64,000 bases of DNA from Salipiger sp. H15 (GCF_040409955.1 NZ_CP123385.1:1471501-1535500), one strand, 5' to 3'. Counted from the first letter of the stretch, positions 51,868 to 61,475 are shown. Program-made: numbers and translations. Notes: generated by a model not told the origin, from the letters alone.

Positions 51868-52781
51868 TCCTTCTCCTCCCGCCCATCTGCGTCCCGCCGG
51901 GCCCGGCGCATCTCGCCGCCGTAGCGCACCAGCGGGCGCTCGTCGTCGGTGAGGATCGACACGCGGCGCGGGTCGGCGTCGTCGTGCAGGTCGGCGCCCT
52001 CGATGGTGAAGTGCCGCAGCACGCCGCCGAAGGCTTCCTCCAGCGCGGCGCGGGTGAAGGTGGTCTCGGTCGGCCCGTAGGCCAGCACCGTGCCCTTGAC
52101 CAGCACGGTGCGGTCGCAGAACTCGGGCACCGTGCCGAGGTTGTGGGTCGAGACCAGCATGACCCGGCCCTCGTCCTTGAGTTCGCGCAGGAGCGCGATG
52201 ATCTGCTCCTCGGTCTTCACGTCGACGCCGGTGAAGGGCTCGTCGAGCAGGATCACCTGCCCCTCCTGCGCCAGCGCACGGGCGAGGAAGACGCGCTTCT
52301 TCTGCCCGCCGGAAAGCTCGCCGATCTGGCGCAGGCGGAACTCGGTCATGCCGACGCGGGCGAGCGCCGCCGCGACCGCCGCGTGGTCGGCCCTGGACGG
52401 GCGGCGCAGGAAGCCCATGTGGCCGTAGCGGCCCATCATCACCACGTCCTCGACCAGCACCGGGAAGGTCCAGTCGACTTCCTCGGATTGCGGCACGTAG
52501 GCGACGAGGTTGCGCCTCAGCGCCTCCTTCACCGAAAGGCTGAGGAGGGTGATCTCGCCCTGCGCCACCGGCACGAAACCCATGATCGCCTTGAACAGCG
52601 TCGACTTGCCCGCGCCGTTGACCCCCACGAGCGCGGTGATCGTGCCGCGCGGGATCTCGAAGCTGGCGCGGCGCAGCGCGGTGTGGCCGTTGCGGTAGGT
52701 GACGGTGACGTCGGCGACGCGGATGCCGTCCATCGCGGTGCCCGTTCCCGTGTCCCTCATCGCGCCCTCCTGCCGGCTCAT
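51864..52781 (-). CDS. sitB: Manganese/iron ABC transporter ATP-binding protein SitB
   Basis: The 305-residue ATPase has Walker [10 protein letters not shown], signature [15 protein letters not shown] and Walker [13 protein letters not shown], typical of zinc/manganese transporters. [25 protein letters not shown] is a SitB/MntA hallmark. An internal ATG (codon 17, MDGIRVADV) is an alternative start; the one used overlaps the sitA stop by four bases. The C-terminal tail (about 60 residues after the ATPase core, ending in charged residues) is longer than usual. Confidence 0.93.
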   Translation of the reverse strand: MSRQEGAMRDTGTGTAMDGIRVADVTVTYRNGHTALRRASFEIPRGTITALVGVNGAGKSTLFKAIMGFVPVAQGEITLLSLSVKEALRRNLVAYVPQSEEVDWTFPVLVEDVVMMGRYGHMGFLRRPSRADHAAVAAALARVGMTEFRLRQIGELSGGQKKRVFLARALAQEGQVILLDEPFTGVDVKTEEQIIALLRELKDEGRVMLVSTHNLGTVPEFCDRTVLVKGTVLAYGPTETTFTRAALEEAFGGVLRHFTIEGADLHDDADPRRVSILTDDERPLVRYGGEMRRARRDADGREEKE

Positions 52782-53698
52782 TGCGCGGCTTCCTGCTTTT
52801 CCAGCCCCGCCTCGAGCCCCTCGGCAATGGTGCGCGAGGTGACGGTGAGCAGGTCGAGGTAGCTCGGCACCGGCCCGTCCGGCTCCGACAGGCTGTCGAC
52901 GTAGAGCACGCCGCCATAGGAGGCGCCGGTCTCGCGCGCCACCTGCTCGGCGGGGCGGGTGGAGACGGTGCTCTCGCAGAAGACCACGGGGATGTGGTTC
53001 TGCTTCACCCCGTCGATCACCGCGCGGACCTGCTGCGGCGTGCCCATCTGGTCGGCGTTCATCGGCCAGAGGTAGAGCTCCTTCATGCCGAAATCGCGGG
53101 CGAGGTAGCTGAACGCCCCCTCGCAGGTGACCAGCCAGCGCTGCTCCTCGGGGATGGCGGCGATGCGGGCGCGCAGCGGCTCGAGCGCGCTCTTCAACTC
53201 TTCCTTGTAGGCCGCGGCGTTGGCGGCATAGGTCGCGGCGTTGGCGGGGTCGTGCTCGGCGAAGGCGGCGGCGATGTTGTCAATGTAGATCCCGGCGTTG
53301 CCGAGCCCCATCCAGGCATGCGGGTTGGGCTTGCCCTCGTAGCTGCCGGCCGAGATCGGGATGGTGTCGATCCCCTCCGAGAGGGTCACCGAGGGCACGC
53401 CCTGAAGGTTCGACAGGAACTGCTCGAACCAGCGCTCGAGGTTCAGCCCGTTCCACAGGATGAGATCCGCCCCCTGCGCCCGCACGATGTCGCGCGGGGT
53501 GGGCTCGTAGCCGTGGATCTCGGCGCCCGGCTTGGTGACCGAGACCACCTCGGCGGCGTCGCCCGCGACCTGCGCGGCCATGTCGGCGAGCACGGTGAAG
53601 GTGGTCACCACCTTCATCTTGGCCTCGGCGGCGGCGGGCAGGGCGATCAGCAGGCCAAGCGCGGCAAGCGCGGTGACGGGCCGGGGGCAGGCGGGCAT
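52778..53698 (-). CDS. sitA: Manganese/iron ABC transporter substrate-binding protein SitA
   Basis: The 306-residue cluster A-I binding protein has a signal peptide (1-26) and metal ligands His62 ([10 protein letters not shown]), His127 (KPNPHAWM), Glu193 ([13 protein letters not shown]) and Asp268 (GGVLYVDSL), the His-His-Glu-Asp set of manganese/iron rather than zinc binders. [18 protein letters not shown] is typical of SitA. GAGGAGGACCC precedes the ATG. It is the first gene of sitABCD; two Mur-type dyads lie 60-105 bases upstream. Confidence 0.95.
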   Translation of the reverse strand: MPACPRPVTALAALGLLIALPAAAEAKMKVVTTFTVLADMAAQVAGDAAEVVSVTKPGAEIHGYEPTPRDIVRAQGADLILWNGLNLERWFEQFLSNLQGVPSVTLSEGIDTIPISAGSYEGKPNPHAWMGLGNAGIYIDNIAAAFAEHDPANAATYAANAAAYKEELKSALEPLRARIAAIPEEQRWLVTCEGAFSYLARDFGMKELYLWPMNADQMGTPQQVRAVIDGVKQNHIPVVFCESTVSTRPAEQVARETGASYGGVLYVDSLSEPDGPVPSYLDLLTVTSRTIAEGLEAGLEKQEAAQ

Positions 53699-53757
53699 CT
53701 GGGTCCTCCTCAGGTCAGGGCGCGGGGAAAATGCGCGGACGAGTCCCCGAAATGTAA

Positions 53758-53803
53758 ATGCGAGGCATTCGCATGAGTCAAGCTAGATGCGACTCGTTCG
53801 CAT
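53758..53803. promoter_or_regulatory. Two ATGCGA-N5-TCGCAT dyads between sitA and mur
   Basis: The 17-bp dyad ATGCGA-N5-TCGCAT occurs at 53758-53774 and again at 53787-53803, centres 29 bases apart. They sit in the divergent promoter region, 60 and 89 bases from the sitA start. The size and duplication fit a Fur-superfamily dimer site; Mur sites upstream of sit genes are known in alphaproteobacteria. Confidence 0.75.
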
Positions 53804-53903
53804 TTATGTGCGGTCCCGCGCCACGCGACCGCGCTTCCCGCCGCGGCGCGGTTGCCACGTTCCGGGTCCGGGGCTATCAAACTGACCTGAACAGGAGTTG
53901 CCC

Positions 53904-54326
53904 ATGACCGCGGTTTCGACGGATTTTGCCCAGGCCTTGCGCGATGCGGGGCTGCGCGTGACGCAGCAGCGCATGATCGTGATGTCCGTGCTGATGGACT
54001 CCATCGACCATCCCAACGCCGACGAGCTCTTTGCCCGGACCAAGGCGATCGACGGCTCGGTCTCCTTCGCCACGGTCTACCGGACCCTCGCGGCGCTGGA
54101 GGAGGCGGGGCTGATCCGCAAGCTCAGCTTCGAGGACGAGCCGGCGCGCTTCGAGGTGACCCCGGCCTCGGACCATGACCACCTCGTCGACGTCGACACC
54201 GGCGAGGTCATCGAGATCGAGAGCCCGGAGATCGAGCAGCTGCGGCGCGAACTGGTCGAGCGGCTCGGTTACGAGATCATCAGCCACAACACGCTGATCC
54301 GGGCTCGCCGCAAGCCGCGCTCCTGA
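53904..54326 (+). CDS. mur: Fur-family regulator, probably manganese-responsive Mur
   Basis: The 140-residue regulator has the Fur winged helix (residues 8-85, [20 protein letters not shown] then [20 protein letters not shown]) and a dimerisation domain with His36, His91 and His93 ([15 protein letters not shown]). The structural CxxC motif of classical Fur is absent, as in rhizobial Mur. Position opposite sitABCD supports manganese sensing, repressing sitABCD when Mn is ample. The ATG at 53904 has AGGAG six bases upstream; a TTG two codons earlier is less likely. Confidence 0.88.
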   Translation: MTAVSTDFAQALRDAGLRVTQQRMIVMSVLMDSIDHPNADELFARTKAIDGSVSFATVYRTLAALEEAGLIRKLSFEDEPARFEVTPASDHDHLVDVDTGEVIEIESPEIEQLRRELVERLGYEIISHNTLIRARRKPRS

Positions 54327-54344
54327 CCCTGTCCGGCCCGCTAC

Positions 54345-54421
54345 CTTTCATCTTTCCGCAAATACTCACCGGCGCCGCGATGGCCGGAGGTCGCACCGTG
54401 AGTATTTTGGGAAAGATGAAG
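54345..54421. repeat. Dispersed hairpin element, copy 2
   Basis: Left arm CTTTCATCTTTCCGCAAA then TACTCAC (54345-54369) and right arm GTGAGTA then TTTTGGGAAAGATGAAG (54398-54421) are near-perfect inverted repeats around a 28-base GC-rich loop. It follows the mur stop by 18 bases and may act as its terminator. It is related to the elements at 6387 and 63039. Confidence 0.85.
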
Positions 54422-54466
54422 CCAGAGGCGATTTGCTCCGCCGCCGCGCTCGGATAGTGTCGGCTC

Positions 54467-55258
54467 ATGGATTCGGGGATCGACTGGCACTGGGCGCGCG
54501 CGGCGCTGGACTGGCAGCTTGAGCTGGGCGCCGACGAGGCGATCGGCGAGGCGCCGGTCGACCGCTTTGCGCTGGAAGCGGCGGAGCAGGCGGCGCGGGC
54601 GCGGCCCGTGGAGCCGCGCCCCGAGCGCGGCGCCACCCCGGCCCCGATGGCCGAGCCGGCGGGGCCGGATCCCGTGCTGGTGGCGCGCGAGATGGCGCGC
54701 GGGGCGGGCAGCCTCGAGGCGCTGCGCGCGGCCATGGAGGCCTTTGACTTCTGCGAGCTGAAGCGCGGCGCGCGCAATCTCGTCTTCGGCGACGGGGTGC
54801 CGGGCGCAAGGGTGATGATCGTCGGCGAGGCGCCGGGCCGCGAGGAGGACCTGCAGGGCAAGCCCTTCGTCGGGCCCGCCGGGCAGCTGCTCGACCGGAT
54901 GCTGGCGGCGATCGGGCTCGACCGCGCCAGTTCGGTCTACATCACCAACGTGCTGCCCTGGCGGCCGCCGCAGAACCGCGAGCCGCAGCCGGACGAGATC
55001 GCCATGATGAAGCCGTTCCTGTCGCGGCACATCGCGCTGGCCGATCCCGACCTGCTGGTGGTCATGGGCAACATCTCCTGCGACGCGCTGCTCGGCCGGC
55101 GCGGCATCACGAAATTGCGTGGCAACTGGGCCGAGGCCGAGGGCCGCCCGGTGCTGCCGATGTTCCACCCCGCCTACCTGCTGCGCCAGCCCGCCGCGAA
55201 GCGCCAGGCCTGGGCCGACCTGCTCGAGCTGCAGGCCAGGCTGAAGGCGCTGGGGTGA
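54467..55258 (+). CDS. Family 4-type uracil-DNA glycosylase
   Basis: The 263-residue protein has a variable N-terminal region (1-85) and a family 4 UDG core: [20 protein letters not shown] (120-139), [19 protein letters not shown] and [16 protein letters not shown] with catalytic-loop His234. It should excise uracil from DNA. Only two cysteines are present (Cys96 in [12 protein letters not shown] and Cys205), whereas typical family 4 enzymes use four to hold a 4Fe-4S cluster, so this member may lack the cluster. It overlaps the next gene by four bases. Confidence 0.88.
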   Translation: MDSGIDWHWARAALDWQLELGADEAIGEAPVDRFALEAAEQAARARPVEPRPERGATPAPMAEPAGPDPVLVAREMARGAGSLEALRAAMEAFDFCELKRGARNLVFGDGVPGARVMIVGEAPGREEDLQGKPFVGPAGQLLDRMLAAIGLDRASSVYITNVLPWRPPQNREPQPDEIAMMKPFLSRHIALADPDLLVVMGNISCDALLGRRGITKLRGNWAEAEGRPVLPMFHPAYLLRQPAAKRQAWADLLELQARLKALG

Positions 55259-55848
55259 GAGCGGCGCGGGCCGGGCGCGGATGTGCCGGGGCCGCGCTCT
55301 GGCTGCTGCTCTGCGCCGCGCTTGCCGGCGAGGCGCGGGCCGACGGCTTCGCGCCCGATTACACGGCGCTGTTCGACGACAACGCGGGCGCGGTCGAGGA
55401 GCCCTCGCCGGGGTTCGAGGTGCTGGAACTGCCGGGTCCGGTGATCCTCACCCGCCGCGACGGCGCGGGGGTGCGGGCCGAGGACCAGAGCGGCCACGGC
55501 CCCGCCGGCTGCGCGCTGGAGCGGCTGGTCGAGATCACCGCCGCCGTGCAGCTCTGCCCCGACCTGCTGACCATCGCCGAGCGCGACCGGCTGGCGAGCC
55601 TCTTGCGCCGCGCCGCCCGCTTTGCCGCCGAGAACACCTATCCGCCGCTGTCCGACGAGGAGCGCGAGGACGCGCTGGCGGCGGAGCTGGCCAAGGCGCG
55701 GCTGGCGCAGGGCGGCACCTGCCCGCAGCCCGAGACCGAGGCCGACTGGGTGCGCTTTGCCCGCAGCCTGGCCACCGACGCCGCCGCCCGCCGATTCGCG
55801 CATATCTTCGCCGTGCCGCGACTGCCGGTGGCGCAGCCCTGTCCCTGA
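55255..55848 (+). CDS. Secreted hypothetical protein
   Basis: The 197-residue protein starts with GTG, overlapping the glycosylase stop (GTGA), and has a clear signal peptide (ALWLLLCAALAGEARA, cleavage near residue 29). The mature part has four cysteines (GCALERLVEI, LCPDLL, GGTCPQPE, QPCP), which may form disulfides, and a helical C-terminal half. I do not recognise the family. It is cotranscribed with the glycosylase and perhaps moaB, which says nothing firm about its role. Confidence 0.65.
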   Translation: MRAARAGRGCAGAALWLLLCAALAGEARADGFAPDYTALFDDNAGAVEEPSPGFEVLELPGPVILTRRDGAGVRAEDQSGHGPAGCALERLVEITAAVQLCPDLLTIAERDRLASLLRRAARFAAENTYPPLSDEEREDALAAELAKARLAQGGTCPQPETEADWVRFARSLATDAAARRFAHIFAVPRLPVAQPCP

Positions 55849-55899
55849 CGCTAAAGCTGCCTTGGACGCCCGAAACACCCGAGCCCTGATGGAGCCCGC

Positions 55900-56442
55900 A
55901 TGAGCCGCATCGACGAAACCCGAGAGTTCATCCCCGTCCGCATCGCGGTGCTGACCGTGAGCGACACCCGCGGCCTTGCCGAGGACCGCTCGGGCGACGC
56001 GCTGGTGCAGCGGCTGACCGATGCCGGGCACCTGCTGGCGGATCGCGCAATCGTGAAGGACGACCGCGCGGCCATTTCCGGCCAGCTGCGGGCCTGGATC
56101 GCCGATGCGCAGGTCGACGTGATCCTCTCGACCGGCGGCACCGGGCTCACCGGGCGCGACGTGACGGTCGAGGCGCACAGGGATGTCTACGAGAAGGAGA
56201 TCGAGGCCTTCGGCACGGTCTTCACCATGATTTCCATGCAGAAAATAGGCACTTCTGCGGTCCAGTCGCGGGCCACGGGCGGGGTTGCGGGGGGCACCTA
56301 CCTGTTTGCGCTGCCCGGCAGCACGGGGGCCTGCAAGGACGCCTGGGACGAGATCCTGCGCTGGCAGCTCGACTATCGGCACATGCCCTGCAACTTCGTC
56401 GAGATTTTTCCACGTCTCGAGGAACACAAGCGACGGAAATGA
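55900..56442 (+). CDS. moaB: Molybdenum cofactor biosynthesis protein MoaB
   Basis: The 180-residue protein is a MoaB/MogA-type molybdopterin adenylyltransferase: RIAVLTVSDTRGLAEDRSGD, VILSTGGTGLTGRDVTVEAH and VFALPGS-type segment YLFALPGSTGACKDAWDEIL are family motifs. It adenylates molybdopterin before molybdate insertion. It follows the hypothetical gene by 51 bases. The only other molybdenum-linked gene in the window is the orphan napF-like gene far away. Confidence 0.93.
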   Translation: MSRIDETREFIPVRIAVLTVSDTRGLAEDRSGDALVQRLTDAGHLLADRAIVKDDRAAISGQLRAWIADAQVDVILSTGGTGLTGRDVTVEAHRDVYEKEIEAFGTVFTMISMQKIGTSAVQSRATGGVAGGTYLFALPGSTGACKDAWDEILRWQLDYRHMPCNFVEIFPRLEEHKRRK

Positions 56443-56550
56443 TACACTCCCGCGTATCTTGGTGACGGCTTGGATTGCACCCGGCCCCGGGCGTAAGCTG
56501 AATGCAGCCAGACAGGGGGGCGCGGCCCCTCCATTTCGCGGGACGATCAC

Positions 56551-58026
56551 ATGCGGTTTCTTCGGCGGAGCCTCGTCGGGCTCTTTCTCCTTTCGCTGAC
56601 GCTGGGGCTGCTGGCCTGGGCCGGGCTGCTGGTGCAGGGCGCGGTGCAGGCCTACCTGGCCGACACGCCGCACCTGCCGCAGGCGCGCGAGAGGGTCTTC
56701 GCCGTGAACGTGACGCCGGTGCGGCTGGAAACCGTCGCCCCCGAGATGACCGCCTTCGGCGAGATCCAGAGCCGCCGGACGCTCGAGCTGCGCAGCGCCG
56801 TGGGCGGCACGCTGATCGATCTCGCGCCCGAGTTCGTCGAGGGCGGGCGGGTCGCGGCGGGCACGCTGCTGGCGCGCATCGACCCGGCGGACATGATGGC
56901 CGAGGTGGAGCGTGCGCAGAGCGCGCTCAAGGATGCCGAGGCCGAGCGCCGCGAGGCGATCCGCGCGGTCGAGCTCGAGAAGGACGCGCTGGCCGCGGCC
57001 GAGGAACAGGCCGCGCTGCGCCAGCGCGCCTACCAGCGGCAGGCCGACCTGCAGACCCGCGGCGTCGGCACCTCGGCGCTGGTGGAGGAAGCCGAGCTCT
57101 CCGCCTCGTCGGCGCGGCAGGCGGTGGTGACCCGCAGGCAGGCGCTGGCGCAGGCCGAGGCGCGCGTCGACCAGAGCACGACCTCGCTCACCCGGGCGCA
57201 CATCGCGCTCGACGAGGCGCAGCGGCGGCTCGGCGAGACCGAGATCCGCGCCGAGTTCGATGCCCAGCTCGAGGATGTCTCGGTGGTCGGCGGGCGGCGG
57301 GTCTCGGCGAACGAGATGCTGGCGACGCTGGTGGACCCGGCGGCGCTCGAGGTGGCCTTCCGCGTCTCGACCCAGCAGTACCTGCAACTCCTGAACGCCT
57401 CGGACCGCCCGCGCGAGCTGCCGGTGACGGTGACGCTCGATTTCTACGGCGCCTCGGTGAGCAGCCCGGGCACGCTGACGCGCGAGGGCGCGGCGGTGGG
57501 CGAGGGCCAGACCGGGCGGCTGCTCTTTGCCGCGCTCGACGCGCCGCGCGGCTTCAAGCCCGGCGATTTCGTCACGGTGAAGATCGCCGAGCCCGAGCTC
57601 GAGCAGGTCGCGCTGCTGCCCGCCACGGCGGTCGGTCCGGCGGGCGACGTGCTGGTGCTGGGCGACGAGGAGCGGCTCGAGGCGGTGCAGGTCGACCTGC
57701 TGCGCCGGCAGGGGGACGACGTGATCCTCCACGCCAGCGCGCTCGACGGGCGGCTGGTGGTGGCCGAGCGCACGCCGCTGCTGGGCGCCGGCATCAAGGT
57801 GCGCCCGCTCAATACCGAGACCGCGAGCGGTCCGACCGGCCCCGACATGCAGGCCGAGGCCACCATGCTCGAGCTGACCGAGGAGCGCCGGGCGCGGCTC
57901 GTCGCCTTCATCGAGGGCAACGACCGCATGCCCGCCGAGGCCAAGCAGCGCCTGCTGGCGCAGCTCTCGGAGCCGATGGTGCCCGCGCAGGTGATCGAGC
58001 GGCTCGAAGCGCGGATGGGGGGCTGA
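56551..58026 (+). CDS. RND efflux periplasmic adaptor (membrane fusion) protein
   Basis: The 491-residue protein has an N-terminal membrane anchor (residues 8-30, LVGLFLLSLTLGLLAWAGLL), then lipoyl/beta-barrel domains split by a long helical hairpin (about 110-230; ERAQSALKDAEAERREAIRA, VDQSTTSLTRAHIALDEAQ). TEIRAEFDAQLEDVSVVGGRRV and the barrel residues follow, as in HlyD/AcrA-type adaptors. The C-terminal 60 residues form an extra charged helix (ELTEERRARLVAFIEGNDRM). It links the RND pump encoded five bases downstream to an outer-membrane channel not found here. Confidence 0.9.
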   Translation: MRFLRRSLVGLFLLSLTLGLLAWAGLLVQGAVQAYLADTPHLPQARERVFAVNVTPVRLETVAPEMTAFGEIQSRRTLELRSAVGGTLIDLAPEFVEGGRVAAGTLLARIDPADMMAEVERAQSALKDAEAERREAIRAVELEKDALAAAEEQAALRQRAYQRQADLQTRGVGTSALVEEAELSASSARQAVVTRRQALAQAEARVDQSTTSLTRAHIALDEAQRRLGETEIRAEFDAQLEDVSVVGGRRVSANEMLATLVDPAALEVAFRVSTQQYLQLLNASDRPRELPVTVTLDFYGASVSSPGTLTREGAAVGEGQTGRLLFAALDAPRGFKPGDFVTVKIAEPELEQVALLPATAVGPAGDVLVLGDEERLEAVQVDLLRRQGDDVILHASALDGRLVVAERTPLLGAGIKVRPLNTETASGPTGPDMQAEATMLELTEERRARLVAFIEGNDRMPAEAKQRLLAQLSEPMVPAQVIERLEARMGG

Positions 58027-58030
58027 GCCG

Positions 58031-61000
58031 ATGCGGCACATCCCCGGCCCGATCGCGGGACAGGCAAGCGGTATCCTGAGCTATTTCACCCGCCACCGGA
58101 CCGTGGCCAACCTGCTGCTGGTGATCCTCGTCGGCGCGGGGCTGCTGGCCGTGCCGAACATGCGCGCGCAGTATTTCCCCGACGTGATCGAGGACGAGAT
58201 CGACGTCAGCGTCAAATGGGAGGGCGCCGGGGCGCAGGATATCGACAACGCCATCGTGCAGCTGCTCGAGCCGGTGCTGCTGGCGGTCGAGGGCGTGGTG
58301 GCGACCGAGAGCCTCTCGCGAGAGGGATCGGCGCGGATCGAGCTCGAGTTCGAGCCGAACTACAACATGGCCAAGGCACTCGACGACGTGCAGACGGCGG
58401 TGGATTCGGTCGACAACCTGCCCGAGCAGGCGGACGATCCGCAGGTGACCGCGGGCGGCTGGCGCGACCGGGTGACCGACGTGGTGATCACCGGGCCCGT
58501 GGGCGTCGACCAGCTTGGCCGCTTCGCCGACGAGTTCGTGGTGCGGCTCTTCGCCGAGGGCGTGACGCGCACCACCATCCGCGGCGTCGCCGCGCCGCAG
58601 ATCGTGGTCGAGGTGCCGACGGCGAACCTGCTGGGCTACGACGTCACCATGCAGCAGATCGCCGATGCGATCTCGGCCGAGGTGGATGCCGCCCCCGCCG
58701 GCGACGTGAGCGGCGCCAATGCCCGCGTCCGCGCCGGGGTCGAGAAGCGCGCGCTGCGCGACATCTCGGCGATCGTGCTGCGCTCGGAGCCCGACGGCAG
58801 CAAGCTGACCATCGGCGACGTGGCGCTGCTGCGCGAGGAGGGCATCGACCGCGAGCGCGCCTATTACGTCGGCGACCACCCGGCGATCTCGGTGCGGGTC
58901 GACCGCTCGGCCGAGGGCGACGCGATCAAGATACAGGATACGGTCGCCAAGGTGGCGCGCGAGTTCCAGTCGGTGCTGCCCGAGGGCACCACCGTCGATC
59001 TCATCCGCACCCGCGCCGAGGCGATCACCAACCGGCTCGACCTGCTGCTGCACAACGGCCTCTCGGGGCTGGTGCTGGTGGTGGGGCTGCTGTTCCTCTT
59101 CCTCAACGCGCGCACCGCGCTCTGGGTGGCGGCGGGCATTCCGACCTCGATGCTGGCGGCGCTGGCGCTGATGTATGCCTCGGGCCTGACGCTCAACATG
59201 ATCTCGCTCTTCGCGCTGATCATCACGCTCGGCATCGTGGTGGACGATGCGATCGTGGTGGGCGAGCACGCCGACCACCTCCACCGCCGGCGCGGGCTCG
59301 CCCCGGTCGAGGCCGCCGAGACCGCGGCGCGGCGCATGGCGCTGCCGGTGTTCAGCTCGACCCTGACCACGGTCATCGCCTTCTTCGGCCTCACCGCCAT
59401 CAGCGGCCGCTTCGGCGAGATGATCTCGGACATTCCCTTCACGGTCATCGTGGTGCTGCTGGCGAGCCTCGTCGAATGCTTCCTGATCCTGCCCAACCAC
59501 ATGGCCCATGCCATCGCCAAGTCGACCGAGGAGCACTGGTACGACTGGCCCTCGCGCATGGTGAACCGCGGCTTCCGCTGGATGCGCGAGACGCTGTTCC
59601 GCCCGTTCATGGCCGGGGTCATCGCGGCGCGCTACGTGGTGCTGGCCGGGGCGGTGCTGCTTCTGGCCTCGCAGGCGGCGAGCTTCATCCGCGGCGACGT
59701 GGTCTGGCGCTTCTTCAACTCGCCCGAGCAGCCCTCGGTCAGCGGCAACTTCGCCATGGCGCCCGGCGCCAGCCGCGAGGACACGCTCGAGCAGATGCGC
59801 GCGCTGCAGCGCGCCACCGAGGAACTGGGCGCCGAGTACGAGGCGAAATACGGCCGCAATCCGCTCGACTACGTGATCGCCGAGATCGGCGGCAACTCCG
59901 GGCGCGAGCTGGCCGAGGCCGAGAACAAGGACCCCGACCAGCTGGGCGCCATCTCGATCGAGCTGATCGAGCCCGACTTCCGCCCCTATTCCAGCTTCCA
60001 GTTCGTCGCCGACCTGCAGGAGCGGGTCGAGCAGCACCCGCTGGTCGAGGTGATCAGCTTCCGCGGCTGGCGTTCCGGTCCCGGCGGCGACGCGCTCGAC
60101 GTGCAGTTCTACGGCGCCGATGCCGAGACGCTGAAACACGCGGCCGAGGATCTGAAGACCGCGGTGATGCGCTACCCCGAGGTCTCGGCGGTCGAGGACA
60201 ACCTCTCCTACGACAAGGACGAGCTGGTGCTCGAGCTGACCCCGCAGGGGCAGGCGCTGGGGCTGACGGTGGACGATCTCGGCCGGGTGCTGCGCGGCCG
60301 CATCGGCGGCATCGAGGCGGCGACCTTCCCGGTCGGGCCGCGCAGCGCCGAGGTGCGGGTCGAGCTGCCGGAAAGCGAGCAGACCGCCGATTTCCTCGAG
60401 CGCACGCAGATCCGCACCCCCGAGGGCGCCTACGTTCAGCTGGCCGACATCGTCCGGGTCGAGCGGACAAGCGGCTTTTCCACCGTGCGGCGCGAGAACG
60501 GGCTGCGCACGGTCTCGGTCACCGGTGACATTTCCGAGGACGACGCCGAGCGCGCCGGCGAGATCATGCAGGCGCTGCAGGACGAGATCCTGCCCGCCAT
60601 CGCCGCGCAGCGGCAGGTCGAGTACACCCTGTCGGGCCTCGCCGAGGACGAACAGGACTTTCTTGCCGACGCGGGCACCGGGCTCGTGCTGGTGCTGCTG
60701 GGCATCTACCTCGTGCTGGCCTGGGTCTTCGCCAGCTGGACACGGCCGCTGGTGGTGATGGCGGTGATCCCCTTCGGCCTTGTCGGGGCGGTCTACGGCC
60801 ACGCGCTCTGGGACGTGCCGCTGTCGATGTTCACCGTGGTCGGGCTGCTCGGCATGACCGGGATCATCATCAACGATTCCATCGTGCTGGTCAGCCAGAT
60901 CGACGAATACGCCCCCGACCGGGGCATCTTCCAGGCGATCATCGACGGCGCGGCGGACCGGCTGCGCCCGGTGTTCCTGACCTCGGCGACGACGGTGCTC

Positions 61001-61432
61001 GGCCTTGCGCCGCTGCTCTACGAGCGCAGCTCGGACGCACAGTTCCTGAAGCCGACGGTGATCACGCTGGTCTACGGGCTCGGCTTCGGCATGATCCTCG
61101 TGCTGCTGGTGGTCCCGGCGCTGCTGGCGGCGCAGCACGACATCACCCGGCGCATCGCGGCGGCGCGCCGCGGCGCGCGGCACCGCCACGGGCGGGTGCG
61201 GGCGCTGGTGCTCGGGCTCGGCGCGCTGGTGCTGGGCTGGCTCGGCGTGACCATGGGCAGCCTCTTCGTCCAGGGCACGCTGCCGCAGGCGCTGCAGCTG
61301 TCCGCGCTGGCCGGGCTGCCCGAGCAGGTGGCGGGCTTCGTGCTCTTCACCGGCGGCGTGGCGCTGCTGCTGGGGCTGGTGTGGCTGGTGGTGCTGGCGA
61401 TGACGCTGCGCCGCGCGCGGGCAGGGGCCTAG
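58031..61432 (+). CDS. RND-family efflux permease with C-terminal extension
   Basis: The 1133-residue pump has the two repeats of an RND transporter: TM1 near residue 24-44, a large periplasmic domain, TM2-6 with GIVVDDAIVVGEHADH (proton-relay aspartates), a second periplasmic domain and TM8-12 with VGLLGMTGIIINDSIVLVSQ. RND pumps usually end near 1040 residues; here about 95 residues follow residue 1036, with two more hydrophobic segments (about 1055-1078 and 1100-1127), giving perhaps 14 helices. Substrate unknown. It is paired with the adaptor upstream. Confidence 0.92.
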   Translation: MRHIPGPIAGQASGILSYFTRHRTVANLLLVILVGAGLLAVPNMRAQYFPDVIEDEIDVSVKWEGAGAQDIDNAIVQLLEPVLLAVEGVVATESLSREGSARIELEFEPNYNMAKALDDVQTAVDSVDNLPEQADDPQVTAGGWRDRVTDVVITGPVGVDQLGRFADEFVVRLFAEGVTRTTIRGVAAPQIVVEVPTANLLGYDVTMQQIADAISAEVDAAPAGDVSGANARVRAGVEKRALRDISAIVLRSEPDGSKLTIGDVALLREEGIDRERAYYVGDHPAISVRVDRSAEGDAIKIQDTVAKVAREFQSVLPEGTTVDLIRTRAEAITNRLDLLLHNGLSGLVLVVGLLFLFLNARTALWVAAGIPTSMLAALALMYASGLTLNMISLFALIITLGIVVDDAIVVGEHADHLHRRRGLAPVEAAETAARRMALPVFSSTLTTVIAFFGLTAISGRFGEMISDIPFTVIVVLLASLVECFLILPNHMAHAIAKSTEEHWYDWPSRMVNRGFRWMRETLFRPFMAGVIAARYVVLAGAVLLLASQAASFIRGDVVWRFFNSPEQPSVSGNFAMAPGASREDTLEQMRALQRATEELGAEYEAKYGRNPLDYVIAEIGGNSGRELAEAENKDPDQLGAISIELIEPDFRPYSSFQFVADLQERVEQHPLVEVISFRGWRSGPGGDALDVQFYGADAETLKHAAEDLKTAVMRYPEVSAVEDNLSYDKDELVLELTPQGQALGLTVDDLGRVLRGRIGGIEAATFPVGPRSAEVRVELPESEQTADFLERTQIRTPEGAYVQLADIVRVERTSGFSTVRRENGLRTVSVTGDISEDDAERAGEIMQALQDEILPAIAAQRQVEYTLSGLAEDEQDFLADAGTGLVLVLLGIYLVLAWVFASWTRPLVVMAVIPFGLVGAVYGHALWDVPLSMFTVVGLLGMTGIIINDSIVLVSQIDEYAPDRGIFQAIIDGAADRLRPVFLTSATTVLGLAPLLYERSSDAQFLKPTVITLVYGLGFGMILVLLVVPALLAAQHDITRRIAAARRGARHRHGRVRALVLGLGALVLGWLGVTMGSLFVQGTLPQALQLSALAGLPEQVAGFVLFTGGVALLLGLVWLVVLAMTLRRARAGA

Positions 61433-61475
61433 GCGGGGCGGTCCGGGCGGGCGCGGTCCTGCCCGGAAAAGCGGC

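Noticed and set aside
55174..58041. A 955-codon minus-strand open frame opposite moaB and the efflux adaptor
   Set aside because: Same composition artefact; it also runs antisense to several genes with good motifs and ribosome-binding sites.
57908..61189. A 1093-codon open frame on the minus strand opposite the RND pump
   Set aside because: The protein would be an His/Arg/Asp-rich low-complexity string with no conserved motif; the plus strand encodes clear adaptor and RND genes.
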